Shown piece after piece: positions 1 to 13,700 of a stretch of 64,000 bases of DNA; within the stretch, counting starts at the first letter, position 1, and the number at the start of each line of letters is the position of its first letter. The position numbers and the translations under genes are program-made. The notes under the pieces are model-generated. The model did no database searches, had not been told where the DNA came from, and saw only the letters and a program-made list of their open reading frames with translations. Source of the stretch: Siderastrea radians (Eukaryota > Cnidaria > Anthozoa > Scleractinia > Rhizangiidae); contig OZ024895.1 in NCBI GenBank assembly GCA_964017195.1, positions 17,754,034-17,818,033 of the forward strand. Direction: 5' to 3'.

Positions 1-547
1 TAAAGGTCATCCAGAATAACTATGTGCTATAATCGTGCCGAGTAACTGTAAATGGTATTCACAAGTGGAAGGTGGGTTGGCAATAAAGCTTAAGTGGACA
101 AAACAGTCAGTTATTGTCACCAATTTAAAGTCAATGAATTAAAACTTAAAAGGAAAAGAAAAAAAAAAAAAGAAAAGGAAATCTAGAGCTGTTCTTTTAA
201 TTTCTGCAACTATTTTTTTCCTTTTCTCAGTCAGGGACGGTGGAGCGTCCGTCGCTGAATACCCTTCCTCCCCCCCCTCCAAAAAAAAATACCCTCGCGG
301 AAATCCCCCCCCCCCCCACCGAAACTACTGTGGGTTTGTATTGAGTTCGACACCGTTGACATGTTTTGCGTGCGCTCCTCCACTGCCCTTGTGCTTGTCT
401 TTTCGAATAAAGTGATCTTCGCAGTGTTTATGTATTTCGATTTTTTAGGGTGAAAAAAGTTTTAATTTTAAGACTGGAATAGAACCCTTAACCGTCGTAA
501 TTATGTAACAGACAAGATTGGCGTAATGTTTACCAAAAATGACATAC
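1..547. other. Intron or 3' part of the GPCR gene; no exon recognised
   Basis: Holds A-rich and C-run tracts (about 150-175 and 303-317). No TM6 or TM7 segment with splice signals was recognised, so these exons are probably further left. Confidence 0.5.
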
Positions 548-3500
548 CTTATTTCGAGTTGGATACCTGGCATTTTGTTGTTTTCGTTAGGTTTAACTTT
601 ATAGCGAGCCCTCCGTACAACAATCTTTATAGCCACGATGAGAACAGATAAATTCACCTATACAAATAGGATTCAAAGTAGTGGTTCTTAGTAGACATCC
701 ACTGCAGTCTAATTGTAATTATGCAAACCTTATTGCTGAATCGTCATCAGCTGTTCGCTATTTTTGACATCTATTGTGGTCAAATTGCAAATACGCGAAT
801 CTGATGCTGAATCACCACTAGCTATTCGCTGTTGGTAGACAACTACAACTGCTGTTGACTAATTATAAATGCGCAATTCTGATTGGCTAAATCGCCATTG
901 CATATTTGCTGATAGTTGAAGAACACGCGCATTACATTAGGTTTACTTAACAGGACTTTTTACTAACCGCGAGGATGAAAGCCACTGGTCCTGCGAACGC
1001 CCAAATCAGCTGGTGAGAAATCCAACAACTGCAAGTGGAAGAATATCAATGAACAGTCATTGTCGATCCCTGATAATACGGTCACCAGCAAAGGCAAGAT
1101 TGACAAGAGAAAATTGCATGCTATGGCCGCGCCATTTTTTTATTCTACGACAAGAAATCCTTTCAAGCACTAGCATTTGATTAAACAGGTATTTTTCATC
1201 TGTTTGCAGTACTTGCCATTGAATTACGATAGAGCTTTCGATTGTAGCTCAGTACCTCCGGTGGCAAGTGTGGCCATTGAAATGAAAGCTTTCGATCTGT
1301 GCTTTCCCTTGATAAATTGTTTATTACTCTGTACAAGGGGATCCTAACTTTTGAGTCTGTGATTTAAAACGTAAAGTGTGACCATCCAAATGAAAGCTTC
1401 AAAGTAGTGCTCTTCCGTGGTTTTGTCTATTACTCTATACAAGGTAGTTCAAACGTTTGAGTTTGTGATTGAAATCTAGACTGCGAGTAGTCTCTAATTT
1501 TGGCGATGGCGATTGTAGGGCGGGCAAAATACACACGCGCGCGATTTCGAGGAGACGCAACGCGAAGAGAGCGCCGAAAATTAGAGACTAAAGACTTAGC
1601 CCAGGATTTTGACCGTTTCATATCGTCTTTCAAGCCAATTAAGCGCAACCAATGGGGTCCCTTCTCTTGCCTCCTGTCATGTGTTTGCTCCTGTCATCGA
1701 TAAACTGCGGAAGATGTTATGGCAAATGAAACGGTTCGCATTGTTTATTTGGATTCGACCAGTACTCGACCGGATGGGCCGTGATCGAGAGGAAAATTCC
1801 AGCCTCTCATCTCGAAGAAGAAATGAACATTGAGTTTGGAATTTCGGTCGTCAGTAAATTTTTAGTCCCAAGAAGCGGCCCTGTCATATCAAAAGCCCGT
1901 CAAACACTTTTACGATTTTAGCAGTGGCCGAGGTCATTTTCTTCGTCTCCAAAAATCCCATCGAAAAAAATTAATAAATAACGTCGAAGACGCGGCAAAT
2001 TTTTTCTACTTTCACCGAAAGCTTGAGGTCGATGCTAACGAAAATGAAACTTCCAGCGAGCCAGGAAGTTTCTGTATATCAAAAAAACATATACTTGCAG
2101 TCGGCTCTTTTTCCGTACGTTGCATCTTATTCTAATCGTGCATAATTGTAAATGAGCTCCACCGGCAGAGGTTGTTTTCGGCCACTTTCTAAGCTCACAT
2201 CGGAAAAATTTGGTGGCTAGAGACGCGAAAAACCTCCTTCAACTTCGGCCGAAAGTTTTATTTCAACGCGGAGCAAAACGAAGCAGCCAGCGAGCCGAGA
2301 GTTTTGTACTTCATCCTTGCAGACAATACTTTGTTCCGGTCGATCAGTCCCGTACCGATGTTAAAATTTAGATGAAATCTCAACTCTCAGCAGACGAGTG
2401 GATTGTGATTTTAACAGCTCTTGGAATGGCTTGGACAAACAATCTCCAGCCGAACCGAATGTAATTTTGAACAACGCTCGCTAATTTGTCCAGACAAGCC
2501 TGTAATCTGTCTGCCCTCTCAGTTAACTAAAACGGAGTCAATGTTATCATGAGTGTTGACAGCGGCTTGTGTACTGTTGCCAGATTGTTAACAAGTATCC
2601 AAAAAAGGGCCAATCAGAGTTTTGCGCTTGGAATGTACGCGCTTAATTCAAACTCCCTGGCTTTGTCTGTAGTCTCTAATTTTCGGCGCTCCCTTCGCGT
2701 CGCGTCTCCTCGAACTTTCGCGCGCGCGCGTGAGTATTTTGCCCGCCCCACAATCACAATCGCCAAAATTAGAGACTACTCGCAGTCTAATTGAAATCGT
2801 TTATTAATTACCAAATGAAAGCTTCTGAGAAGTATTTCTGTTTGGTTCTTATTTATTTGTTATACTGCACAAAGGGGTCCTAACTTTTGTGTCTTTGTAT
2901 AGAATCTTACAAGTAATAAACATTTAAAGGGTTTACAAAAAGTGTCCTTTTGACGTACAAGTTATCCCTGAGGTACTGATGGCGGAAAACGCCTGGTATT
3001 ACAACTGCGAGAAGCACAGGGAGACCTGACAGAAAGAAAAAAGCTTTAGTATGACGTATTCTCTACAATCCCCATGACGTGATAGCCTCTCCTTCTCCCG
3101 CAAATGACCAACTCCTATGCCTTACTTGCACAGAACCAAAGATTTAAGGCTTATCTCCTTTAAAAGACCGATCGAAAACTAATTGTCATCAGCTATTATA
3201 CTAGTTAAAGCTATTAACTTATTAGTGATTAAGACTAATTTAAATTTGTTTTGTTCACTAATTAAGGGCCTGGGTCGTAAAGATTTTAACACTTGGTTTT
3301 ATACTTTTCTTACCCCAGGCAAACAGACAATAGATCCGCAGCCGGCTGGTAACACGGAACACCTTCACCAGTCCACGCAGAAGATTAATTCCTTCCACCA
3401 ACATCCAACAAAAGGACGCCAGTTGAAAATAATAAAGAAGAACAGCAATGGCAAAACAGGCTTCCTGGAAACAAAATAAAGAACAGAACAAAAACCAACA

Positions 3501-4809
3501 TCAGAGCCACATGCCCGCTGTGAAGGGTATGGTGTCTGCCGGAAAGGGTATAATGAGAAATCAGGGAGCTTTGGTCTGGAACAGGGTATTATTTATCGGG
3601 GAATTTATCAGTTCTAAGAAAACTTCCTGTCACGGGAAATGCCGTCTTTGTAACTGCTGAGCATGGCATGTAATGAAAGATTTAGCCTTATTTTCTATGA
3701 CAGAAAGCCCAACTCTGCCACTTTTTATCAAGTTGAAAATAAAAGAAGTTTATGCACACACCTTAATGCTTACAGCAGGATAAGCAACGAGGAAAAAGAA
3801 AATGGCGAAACTCTCGGCCGCTGCAAGGTTCATGTGAATGGACGAGGTTTCCGTTCTTCTCCTGGGGAATACCACACGTATAAGTGCTAGGAACAAACGA
3901 AAAACTACAGCTCCCAAGAATCAAAGGGATTTGATCCTTTCGCTCCCAGAGTCAATTGTGGAGACATAAAGGTGATTCTAACTTCTGAGTCTGTAGATGA
4001 AATCCTATGATGTGACGACGATTCAACAAATGAAACCTCGTCAGCAGTACTTTCACATGGTAATATTTATAATAAGCTTTTAACAAAATGAAATTTTAGA
4101 ATTGCTTTGAATTTTGATTTCAGGCACTACTGGGAGAAAAATGGTTAAATTCCTCGCCTTGTTTAGGCTGCAACTCTTAACTAGGACTTTAACCCAGTCT
4201 TGAGCGCTCTCGAGCAATTAAAATATGCTTCAAGTTAAACTAGAATGAATCTCTCTCGTTTCACCTGCATTTTGCGTTCTTTCGTGCGCCTTCAAGGCAT
4301 TTGAGGCCCCGTTCACTCTTGTTTGAAAATTTACGCTTTTTATGCGTTTTTGTCCCTGACCGCCCAAACTTAAGCTGATCATGAAATTAAAATCATCGAA
4401 AACGGAGATATTTTTTCGATGGAAAAGAAAGTTTTCGAAAAAATCGGAGAGTAACCCTGCGATGGACTAGCATCCTATCCAGAGAGGATTAGCAGATACT
4501 TTTGGATGCTTCATGCTACAGAAACTAGGGTGAATCTCCGGTCGCGTGGGCGTCCTGTGGCATGGAGCGACTTCACTCATTCCCCTTATCTCAATATTTC
4601 AGTTCCCCTTCACATTTTCGTATAGGAGCCGTCCATCTTAGGTCCGGGTAATAAGGACCTCGAAAACTTAATAAAAATCCAGAAAAATCGTACCTGAGAA
4701 AGTAAAATGTGCACAACAAAATGATGTAGCAAACGAAGGCTATCAAACAGCCCACAATGGACACAGTGGATAGCGCTAGCTCATTTTCCTCAGATATAAC
4801 ATCAGATTC
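548..4809 (-). CDS. Adhesion GPCR 7TM exons (TM1 to TM5)
   Basis: Six exons. 4809-4694 holds TM1 (STVSIVGCLIAF). 3861-3774 holds TM2 (IHMNLAAAESFAIFFFLV). 3464-3314 holds TM3 with the conserved FCWMLVEG. 3025-2959 holds TM4 (GLPVLLAVVIPG). 1028-968 starts with the loop-2 Cys-Trp (CWIS) and holds the first half of TM5 (LIWAFAGPVAFIL). 657-548 completes TM5 and enters loop 3 (VNLSVLIVAIKIVVRRAR). All are class-B2 hallmarks. TM6-7 are not in the window. A 1.3-kb transposon lies in the intron between the TM4 and TM5 exons. Confidence 0.9.
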
Positions 4810-7800
4810 CTGCGAAGAAAGATATAAGGGAGCTTACGACGGCGGCATTGGGAACGCACTAGAAAAAGATTTAATTAGCAAAACAATGACTACGCATGCG
4901 CGTTTTACATTTTGGTACATTTCTTTGCCGTCCTCTGTAATCCTCTTGAGATTAGAATCTGCCTTGAGCGAGGAAGTCAAAGTATCGATATCGGAGAAAA
5001 GGATTGTAATCGGTAATACTATCGATAAATATCGTATTCATATCTTATTGATTGGAAAAACTGGTATCGGCCCATCCTTACAATAAGGTATCGGTATATC
5101 GTATCGGTAATATTATTAATACATATGGTACTCATATCGCATCGATTTGGAAAAATGGCATCTGCCTATATCCTTACAGTAAGGTAAAGCTTACATAAGC
5201 TCCATGGACATCCATTAAAACAGCATAGCTGGTCATGTGATAGCAATGACACTCCGTGTGTGAGGCGCTCTGGTGATGAACAACACACCCAAAAGAGGAC
5301 CAAGATGGAGGGCTGGGGGAAAAATCCAGATGAACATTACACTTTATTATAAATCATAATCTTTGTTCCTTACCTAAGACCTCTTCGTGTGCGCTAAGCA
5401 AGCGTCTGGTCTCAGCAACATGTCTCCTGTGCTGTGCACAAAAGGCGGCTTGTCGGGTTCCTTAGCTTCTCTAGTAACAGTCTAGTACGACTCAACTAAC
5501 GACTGTTTGGGAGGCTACGGGTTCCTTGGTTTATCTCACTTTGCAAAAACCAACATCTCAAAAATTTCAGCTACACTAGTTCTGGAAACAGTGGATGTAG
5601 AGCCACGATTTGGATACCCCACAGCAAATCCCATTATATTTCTTTATCTTATTTTTACTGACACGAATTGGGCGTTCTTCCCTGGGGTGCTCTTTTTACA
5701 CTGAGTCCTGAAGTGTACCACTTCACTTACTGTGGAAAATTGTTGAGAAGTTGCATTCCTTTTGCATTTTTGGATAAAACTACGTTTACGAGATTAAAAC
5801 CTGTGACCAAAAGTCGAAAGGTGACAAGGCAGATGAAAACTATCCACAGTATTTTAATGTTTTTCTTTTGTATTTCTAAATGTAGTAAATTACAGTTCGA
5901 AATTTTAAACCTGTGACAAAAGAGTTCCAAAACATTTCTTCTTGAAATCGTGCGATATAAGAATTTTTTCGCGGAATTTATTTCATGCTTTATTGATACG
6001 AAAATACCGGTACTCACTTGGTTGTGATATCCAGGAAGACACAATGCCGTGAACCTTCGCCTTTACCCTAACAGAATAAATAAATTATGACACAGCGAGC
6101 CAGTAAGATCTCTGCACTTTTCTTTCCCCCATTCCCAAGTGTTAACTGTCGTACAAACTTACTGTTTGAACTAACAGATTACGAGGAGGCATTGGCGGGT
6201 TTTTCTTTAGGATGCGTTTAACAAATTATGATAAACTTCTTGCAGATACTTGAATTGAAAGGCTTAGTGCTTTAAAATCGCTCAACATATAACGCTCGCT
6301 CTGATTGGTTATCTGTCTTAGAAGAGGTTATGTAAACCCGAGCATGACGCCACATAACATTCGTTTGGGTTTGCCTTTATACGCCATCGAGTGGCAGAGA
6401 GAGGCCTGGGACCGAGCTCGATAGGCGAAATTTCCCGATGAGCTCGTCGGGTGACGTCACATTTGATTACGCGCCAAGGACGACTGGAACGAGGTTGGAA
6501 AATCGGCAATTTATGCTCACATGACTTGATTCAAACACAAAAGAACGTTTGGAAGAATTCGAAAGTACTTACGTAAATCTCGCCTACGGCTCGGACTTTT
6601 ATGTCGTGTTTGCACAAGGTAATGTAAGCATCCGCGCCATTCTAATTTATATTTCTCAAATATTGACATATTATAGTGTCGTCCACCCCAGTTGCACTTA
6701 TGAATACGATTGGAACTTAAATTCCAATCCGAAATAGAATGTGATTTCGGAAGAAACGGAAAGAGTGGTAGTTTTGCTCTACACACCACCAAACAATCCA
6801 TTTCCATGCTAGAGCACTTAGGATTATTTGAGGGAACGTTTTGGTGCCTTAAAAATGTACACTTCAAAAATTCTGACAGATATACGGGTATTCGCACTAC
6901 CACCTATATGGGGAATTTTGGATCAAATGAAACCTCTAGGAGATATATAATAATTACATAAAAACGGATAAACGTTGGTAAAACACGTTGTCTAAGTATA
7001 AGTCCTCCCTCCACCAAAATGTTAAGGAGTGGCCATGGATAGCAAAGCACTTGTTTTGTATCTAATTCTTTTCAATGCTGCTGCTACTACTGGTTTAACT
7101 CAATACTGCGACACTAACTGCCAGTGATACCAATAACAGTACTACAGCTACTCTTAAGAGGAAGTCACACCTCTTTAACGGTTGAAAGATTGATCGTAAC
7201 AGGCTCTCTCAAATTGTTGAACTTGCTTCCGTTGTTAAACAGTATGGTGCTCGAAATAATCCCGGAGTTCAAAATTCTGTTGAACAAAGAGTTCATTAGA
7301 CTTATTAAAGTAAAGGCACCAAAGTTTCTAAATTTACTTTCTAATTGCTATAACTACAAAAGCACGCACACATCTGCAAGCCCCCCCCCCCCCCCCCCGG
7401 GGGAGGGTACTCCCTTATAAAGCCTATACGGGTAAGTACCGCTGGACAGGGTCTGGTTATTGGCCTCTCTGTCCTTGTCGTAAACAGGGTATACAACGTT
7501 TATGCGAGACATCCCTAAACAGGGTATGGTTGCACGACTGTTGTCGTTAAATTTGGCGTGTACAGTATTCAGAGATCCTAATTCGGAGATGTTTGCTGGT
7601 TGTTAAACAAAAGAGTTCGTATTTTGTTATTTTTCTTAAATAAGGACCTAAAATGGAGGATGTTGTCCTAAACAGGGCTGGTATTTTGGGCCTTTGCACG
7701 ATAATTGTTTCTACTATTACAGAGCTCAATAAAGGTATACCAAACAAAAAACTCTTTTGATCGACAGCTGCGATTAGCCACAGACTATTATGCCATGATA

Positions 7801-10716
7801 AAGAACAACAAAACTTAGGCGATATTAACGATATCAAAAGACGTAAGTCTTCTGCACTTCTGGCCTTTAGGCGAGCAAAATACAAAATACAGCTCGTTTA
7901 ATGTTTTTTTTTCCGATTATGCAGGTGCTATTAGATTTCCAGAAAAAAAGGCTTTCTTAAACGAAAAATGGTTGCCTTACGGTTCAGCTGAACAAAAGAT
8001 GAAGATCTGGTAAGATTTTCCTCTCTAGGCTTGGAATCTAACAGAGAAGCAGTCATTAAAATGTTTTTGCCTACCGTTTAGCCTGAGGATCCTTTGATAC
8101 ACCGATGTTTGGAAGCAAAAGACTGGTTATGGATACACCATCTGTTAAACAATGAAAGCAAAAACCTGTCTTAAGCAGGTGAACATGAAGATGAAGACGA
8201 TCAGTGTTATAACGCGTTCATTTTATAGTGCGTTTTATTCCACTATACTGAAACGACAGAGCATGTTCCAGGCTGCGACGTAGTGGGGAAAGCGCGAATT
8301 GAGAAAACGAGCGCGAAAAAGGCGTGGGGGCTGGGGAGACCACCCCTTTTCCCCCAGACCCCGCGCGTTTTATTTTCTCGTTCCCTTGCTAATTTTCGTA
8401 CCGTCCCTACTGTCTGAGAGCCTGGAACAGGCTAGAAACGAGAACGAGATTGAAAGTCATCTTGACAGCTTGTATTGGTCCATGATTGGAGCCCATACCC
8501 TGTCCATTTTTAATCTAGTATTTCCCACCAAGCCCATGAAAGAATAAATGAGCTCAGAAGTCATGTAACGGTGCCTCAGGCAGCCGGTATTGGTCCATTA
8601 TTGGAGCCCATCCCCTGTCCATTGTTAATCTAGTATTGCCCAACAAGCCCATGAACGAATAAATGAGCTCGGAAGTCATGTAATGGTGCCTCAGGCAGCA
8701 GGTATTGGGTCATTGCAGGAGCCCCATCCCCTGTCCATTGTTGATCTAATATTGCGGCCCACTGAGCCCATGAACGAATGAACGGGTGAATGCCTCTTGG
8801 GATAATTACAACAAGCCGGTTTCCTTTAAAAGTTTAGAGTTGTTACCTGATTGCTGTGCTTTCCATAACAGTGAAGGTGGCAGGTTTATTTTGTTTGCCG
8901 TTCTGTTGTCTTGTGGAAATGACACAGATTCTGTGGTGTTTGCCGATGAAGCTGGCGGTAATATGTCCACTCCAAGTGCTTTAATAAATACATTTAACCG
9001 TTACTCATGCGGGATATCTTCCATTACAAAATTTACAACAAGTGACAGAACATCTTAAGACCCTGCTGTGAGAAATCTTTGAACATTAATACAGAGTATT
9101 TGATTGTGTTAGTAGTTAGTATTTGACTGGGCATTTTTCAGGTGTAAACAGAACATTTCTTATAGATACCTCCCCTATTTAATTTCTCTCTCTAAAAAAT
9201 GCTCTGCTCGTGATTTCTTAAATTTTCATACTGCCTCAGCAGTGAATGATACACTGAATTTTCTTCATATCTTACATATCTTATTTTTGGCGATTCACGG
9301 ATTTTGGCCCATGAGCATTTTTGAATATTGGTTTTAAGATATGGCTTTACTCGTTTTTCCCTGCAACAAAAACCAGATACTGTGGAAGCCCGATACAATG
9401 AACCCCTATTTAAGACCCCGGAAGAACGAACCATATCCTTCAGCCCATCAATAGGAAAATGTACATAAAACAACCCATTATAACGAACACATTTTGCCAA
9501 TCTCTTGGCACTTCATTGTATCGTCACCTGAGCTTATACTTCTTTTGTTTTTGAAAAAAAAGTTGTTAAACTCAACTCATATTTGCTGAGGACAATTACA
9601 AGGAACGGAGCTAAGCAAAACTGAAGAAATTTTAAACGTGTCTCACCGAGATTTCTGGTCTGTATTTGAATGTTTTTTGGTTCTGTGACGTTCCCTCCTC
9701 GCTTTAATCCCTCAACAATGAACTTTCCAATCTTCTCGCTCATTTCAATCACTTTAGTAATCTGAGCTACCGACTGAAAAAAGAAACGATGTAAGCTATA
9801 TTTAAGCCAGGAGAAGATGAAAGAAAAATGTGAGTCCAGGAATTTAAGTTACAGCCTGCGTCAAACTCGAATAGGAGTTTATGGATGGGAGTTGACGAGA
9901 GTTTACTTTCTTGGATTGGAGAGAACAAGGATAGATGATTAAGCTGAGTGAGAGTGTGAATTTAAATTGCACCGATTCTAAATGGGCATTTACGCAGACA
10001 CCACAGCAAGAGTTTCGCCGGCACAAAAACTACCAGAACAGTTTATTTAATTGTTGTGTGGCTCTTTGCATTCAAACGTGCGGTTCTATTACAGTTCCTA
10101 TGGACAAGTGCAAATTTTAAGGAACGTATCCGGGTGTACCCGAGGTCTTCCGAAGATTATCGAAGCTTACTCAAAGACGTCCGAAGGTTTTCCGAAGGTT
10201 TACCAGCAACTTTTAAATGACTGCGTTGTGCTCAGTCTATTTGCGTGCGCATAATACAGTTACATCTATTTGCGTTTACCTGTTTCCACGCACAAAACCA
10301 GTAAAACTAAAAAAAATACCTGCGATTTTGTCTCGGTTTGTGAGGTATTCAACAGACCATCCAAAACAGCAGCTAACTCCTGCAAACAAGTGACAAACGC
10401 TAATATTGGGTTACAATCACATCGCTGTAGTTACTGATCTTGGTAGCTCAGTAGTTAGAGCACCTGTCAAGACACTGCGGTGCCATAGGCCCGTTTCCCG
10501 CTAGGGAAAACGTTTTTTTTCCCTCATATGCTGTTTCTCTTACACTATGCATCATAGCTAGGCTAAACCCTCTGAAGATGAAAAATTTATTCAACATTTT
10601 ATCTCTTCTCTCTTCGACGGATTTCGGCCTATGTGGCCTATACGGGGACGGGTCGCTGGACAGGGTGTGGTTTTTGGCCTCTCTGTCCTAAATAGGGTAT
10701 ATAATTTTATACGAGT

Positions 10717-10767
<51 letters not shown>

Positions 10768-13700
10768 ATTCGAGGCTGCCACGTACCTTCGTTAGTCTCT
10801 CAGCAGACTCGTCAGTGAATGAGGCCCCCTCAAGTGAGGCTAGTAGCTCGTTAAGTTTCTCCACTGTCCACTGCTCTCTCAACTGCTAATAATAGTTTAA
10901 AAAATGAACAAAATGGATGTTTTTGCTTTAAGAAATGATACAATGAAGCGCCGGAAAACATGCAAATCCGTGTCACACTATGGGGCCGATTTCAATCCCG
11001 GTCTTTCAACCCCGGATTTTCATCCCGGTCAAACGGGGTGAAAAACCTCATGTAATCGCATTCAAATCTCAGCCCGGGCTGAAATATAAACTTGGGCATG
11101 TGCACCACTTTAGTTGTGCAAAAAACACACACACAAAAAAAAACATGTAAAACGCTTTCCTGTAAATTTTCCCGCCCAATTTTAAGCATTGCGCCCTGCC
11201 TGAAATTCGCCATGTAATCGCAACAAAATTTCACCCGGGCTGAAATTCGCCATGCAATCGGCCCCTATTTGTGGGTGAAACTGCTTATGTCATGTCACAA
11301 TGAGTTTGTTTTCTCCTAAGGAGCTAAAAACAGCATGTTTCTTTGATTGTTATCGCACAATTCACGAATTTGTCGAGCTTAGTAAACACAAAGAAGACAT
11401 ATAATCTCGGTTACTCGAACTCCCAATAACTCAAAGTTCTCGATAACTCGAGCCAGAAGTATTACAGTAAATGATTCACTATAAATCTAACGTTCGATAT
11501 CTATAACAGTTTTGTTTTTTCTGACGGTTAGACTTATCAGAATTTTGCTTTACTTACCAGCAGAACGGTTGGAGACAACTGTGTAGAGTTGACGAAGGTG
11601 GGCGAGGCTATAGTCGTCAACGTCAACTTCACCTGTTGTAATTTTGTATGTTGTACTCAGTGAAATCATTTAATGACAGTCTTTGAGCTCGAGGGCAAAA
11701 GTAGCTACTGAACGACCTGAAATAGTTGATTTGAGTCCGTTTGACGACTTATCATAATTGCTTCCCCTGACAGTCGAACTGAACTAGTTACCCTTTTTTT
11801 GACAGCTGACGGTTTTAAAAATCTTGATGATAAACCCATTGAGACCCTCTTCTAATAACTCTTTCACTTATGACGTGTCCCCCTCTCATGCAGTGTGGTA
11901 TGCACTAACTTCCGTCCTTAAATGAATTCACGGAAACTAAGGGCATGAAAGTTAGATATGTTCATTCCAAGAAAGTTATTGAGCAATACATTTCTCTTGT
12001 GATGTTTCTATCATTATGTAGTACACGGTTATTCTACCTTATGTGAGTTTGCTGTAGTAAAATCCTGGTAATATATCAGTTGAAATGAAAGCGGTTTGTT
12101 TTTTCATTATACTAACTATTGTGCTTAACAAGGTACCAGATTCTAACGTTTGAGTTTGTGGAGCGATTCCTTAATTGGAACCGTTTTAACATTTTTCCGT
12201 GCACGTGGTTCTCAGTTCATATTTTGAAATATAGAGACTTAGTCAGTATAACATCTTAGGAACTTACTGGTGTAGAGCTGGAAATATTTTCCTGTGATGA
12301 ATTTATAACACTTTCTACAACTGTTAAAAAAATGAAAGATTGCAGTTAAATATAAAACAACCAAACCATAACAAAAAGTATGATCTAAATTAGTAACCTA
12401 GGGAATGAGTGCCGTGTGATTCTTTGGACAAAACAGAGTACAAAATGGCACAAGATCGGACGAAGGGTATTAGAAGATAAATCCCTATGAAGCACGTGTT
12501 GTATTCAGTAATGTAACGGAAGGTAGATTGATTTCAAGAGGAGCACACATAGGACCGATAGAAAAGCATGCTGGGTTTAGTGTCTCAGAGAAGATCGATT
12601 GAAAGCTAGAGATCGGTAGACGCGCCCGGAGGAAACATATGCCAATTAGCGATACAACAGAAGACGAAGAAAAAGAGATTTACAAACAGCGCCTATATAA
12701 ACACCTGTAAGTAAAAGCGGAAACAGGACAAACAGGGTCCAAGAAGTTTGCACCGTAATTTGATTTTAGAGAAAGTAGGCTCAAGAAAAAAGTGGCGGCT
12801 GGTTCTGCAGAGCTCCCTTCCTACCTTGCTTGCACTCTACATTCACAATTCTGCCCGCGCTTCCCATGCTTGCAGTCCAAGTATTCGGTCAAACGTGATC
12901 ACAATTTTCTGGAGAGTACACAAACTACGAAAAACTTGGAGGAAGTCTCATTTGTGTCCAGTGCATTAGCATTTTGTCGCCAATCAAATGCACCAAGTGG
13001 ACTAAATTCTTGCCCCTTATGATAGATATCACAAAGTGTCCCCTAGCCCTAATCCTTATACAAACGCAAGCAATTTTGTCAAACATGAAGTCATATGGAA
13101 ATGACAAATAACTCTGTGTAATATGAAGTACCTAAGTTCATTTCTGGACGTAAGTGGGATTGAGGGGGGATCACTGCGTTTGGAGATTGACCAAATTGAT
13201 GAAAATACCTGAATGTTTCTGTTGTTTGCAGATGAAAAGTCTTTGTGTTTTACTGCACTTCAACTCTTGTCCCCACTGATGCACATCCCCCTTGTAGAAA
13301 GCGCAGTTTCCTTTGCTCTCCGGCGGTGGTTCTTGGCCTTGAAACCAGTTAGTGTAGTTGTAAGGTTGATCATCTATCCATCGCCACTTGCCTTGGTTGT
13401 TATTTTTCTTCAACCCAATGTAAAATGTCTCGTTTGGCCGAAGGTGTGTTTCGTTGATGAGATAATCCAGAAAATCGTTTTCCTCTTGGCTAAGAACACT
13501 TGTCAGCTGGCAAGAGTGGCCTCGTTGTTTACACCATCTTTTTGCCTCCCAGAAAGTTAGTTTTTGTTCGGTATCATTGTAGACGGAGTAACATGAACTA
13601 CCATTTTCGATCCAGCCAACTGAACAATTGACTGAAAAGACGAAAAAAGAGGAAAAATAAATTTGAATGAAAAGAGGAAAAATAGGAAAAAAGAGGAAAA

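Larger units (their letters stand above)
6068..8846. other. GPCR intron region with repeats; one GAIN exon missing
   Basis: By phase, at least one exon (phase 1 to 0) of GAIN subdomain B must lie here, but none was recognised. The stretch holds a palindrome near 6711-6732, a short plus-strand ORF at 7035, a poly-C/G-headed repeat, the hairpin element E and a tandem repeat. Confidence 0.6.

Noticed and set aside
8786..9058. 90-codon plus-strand ORF
   Set aside because: It is the shadow of the GAIN exon at 8978-8847 on the minus strand.
10437..10510. A functional tRNA gene
   Set aside because: The 5' half matches a tRNA but no acceptor stem or good B box could be completed.
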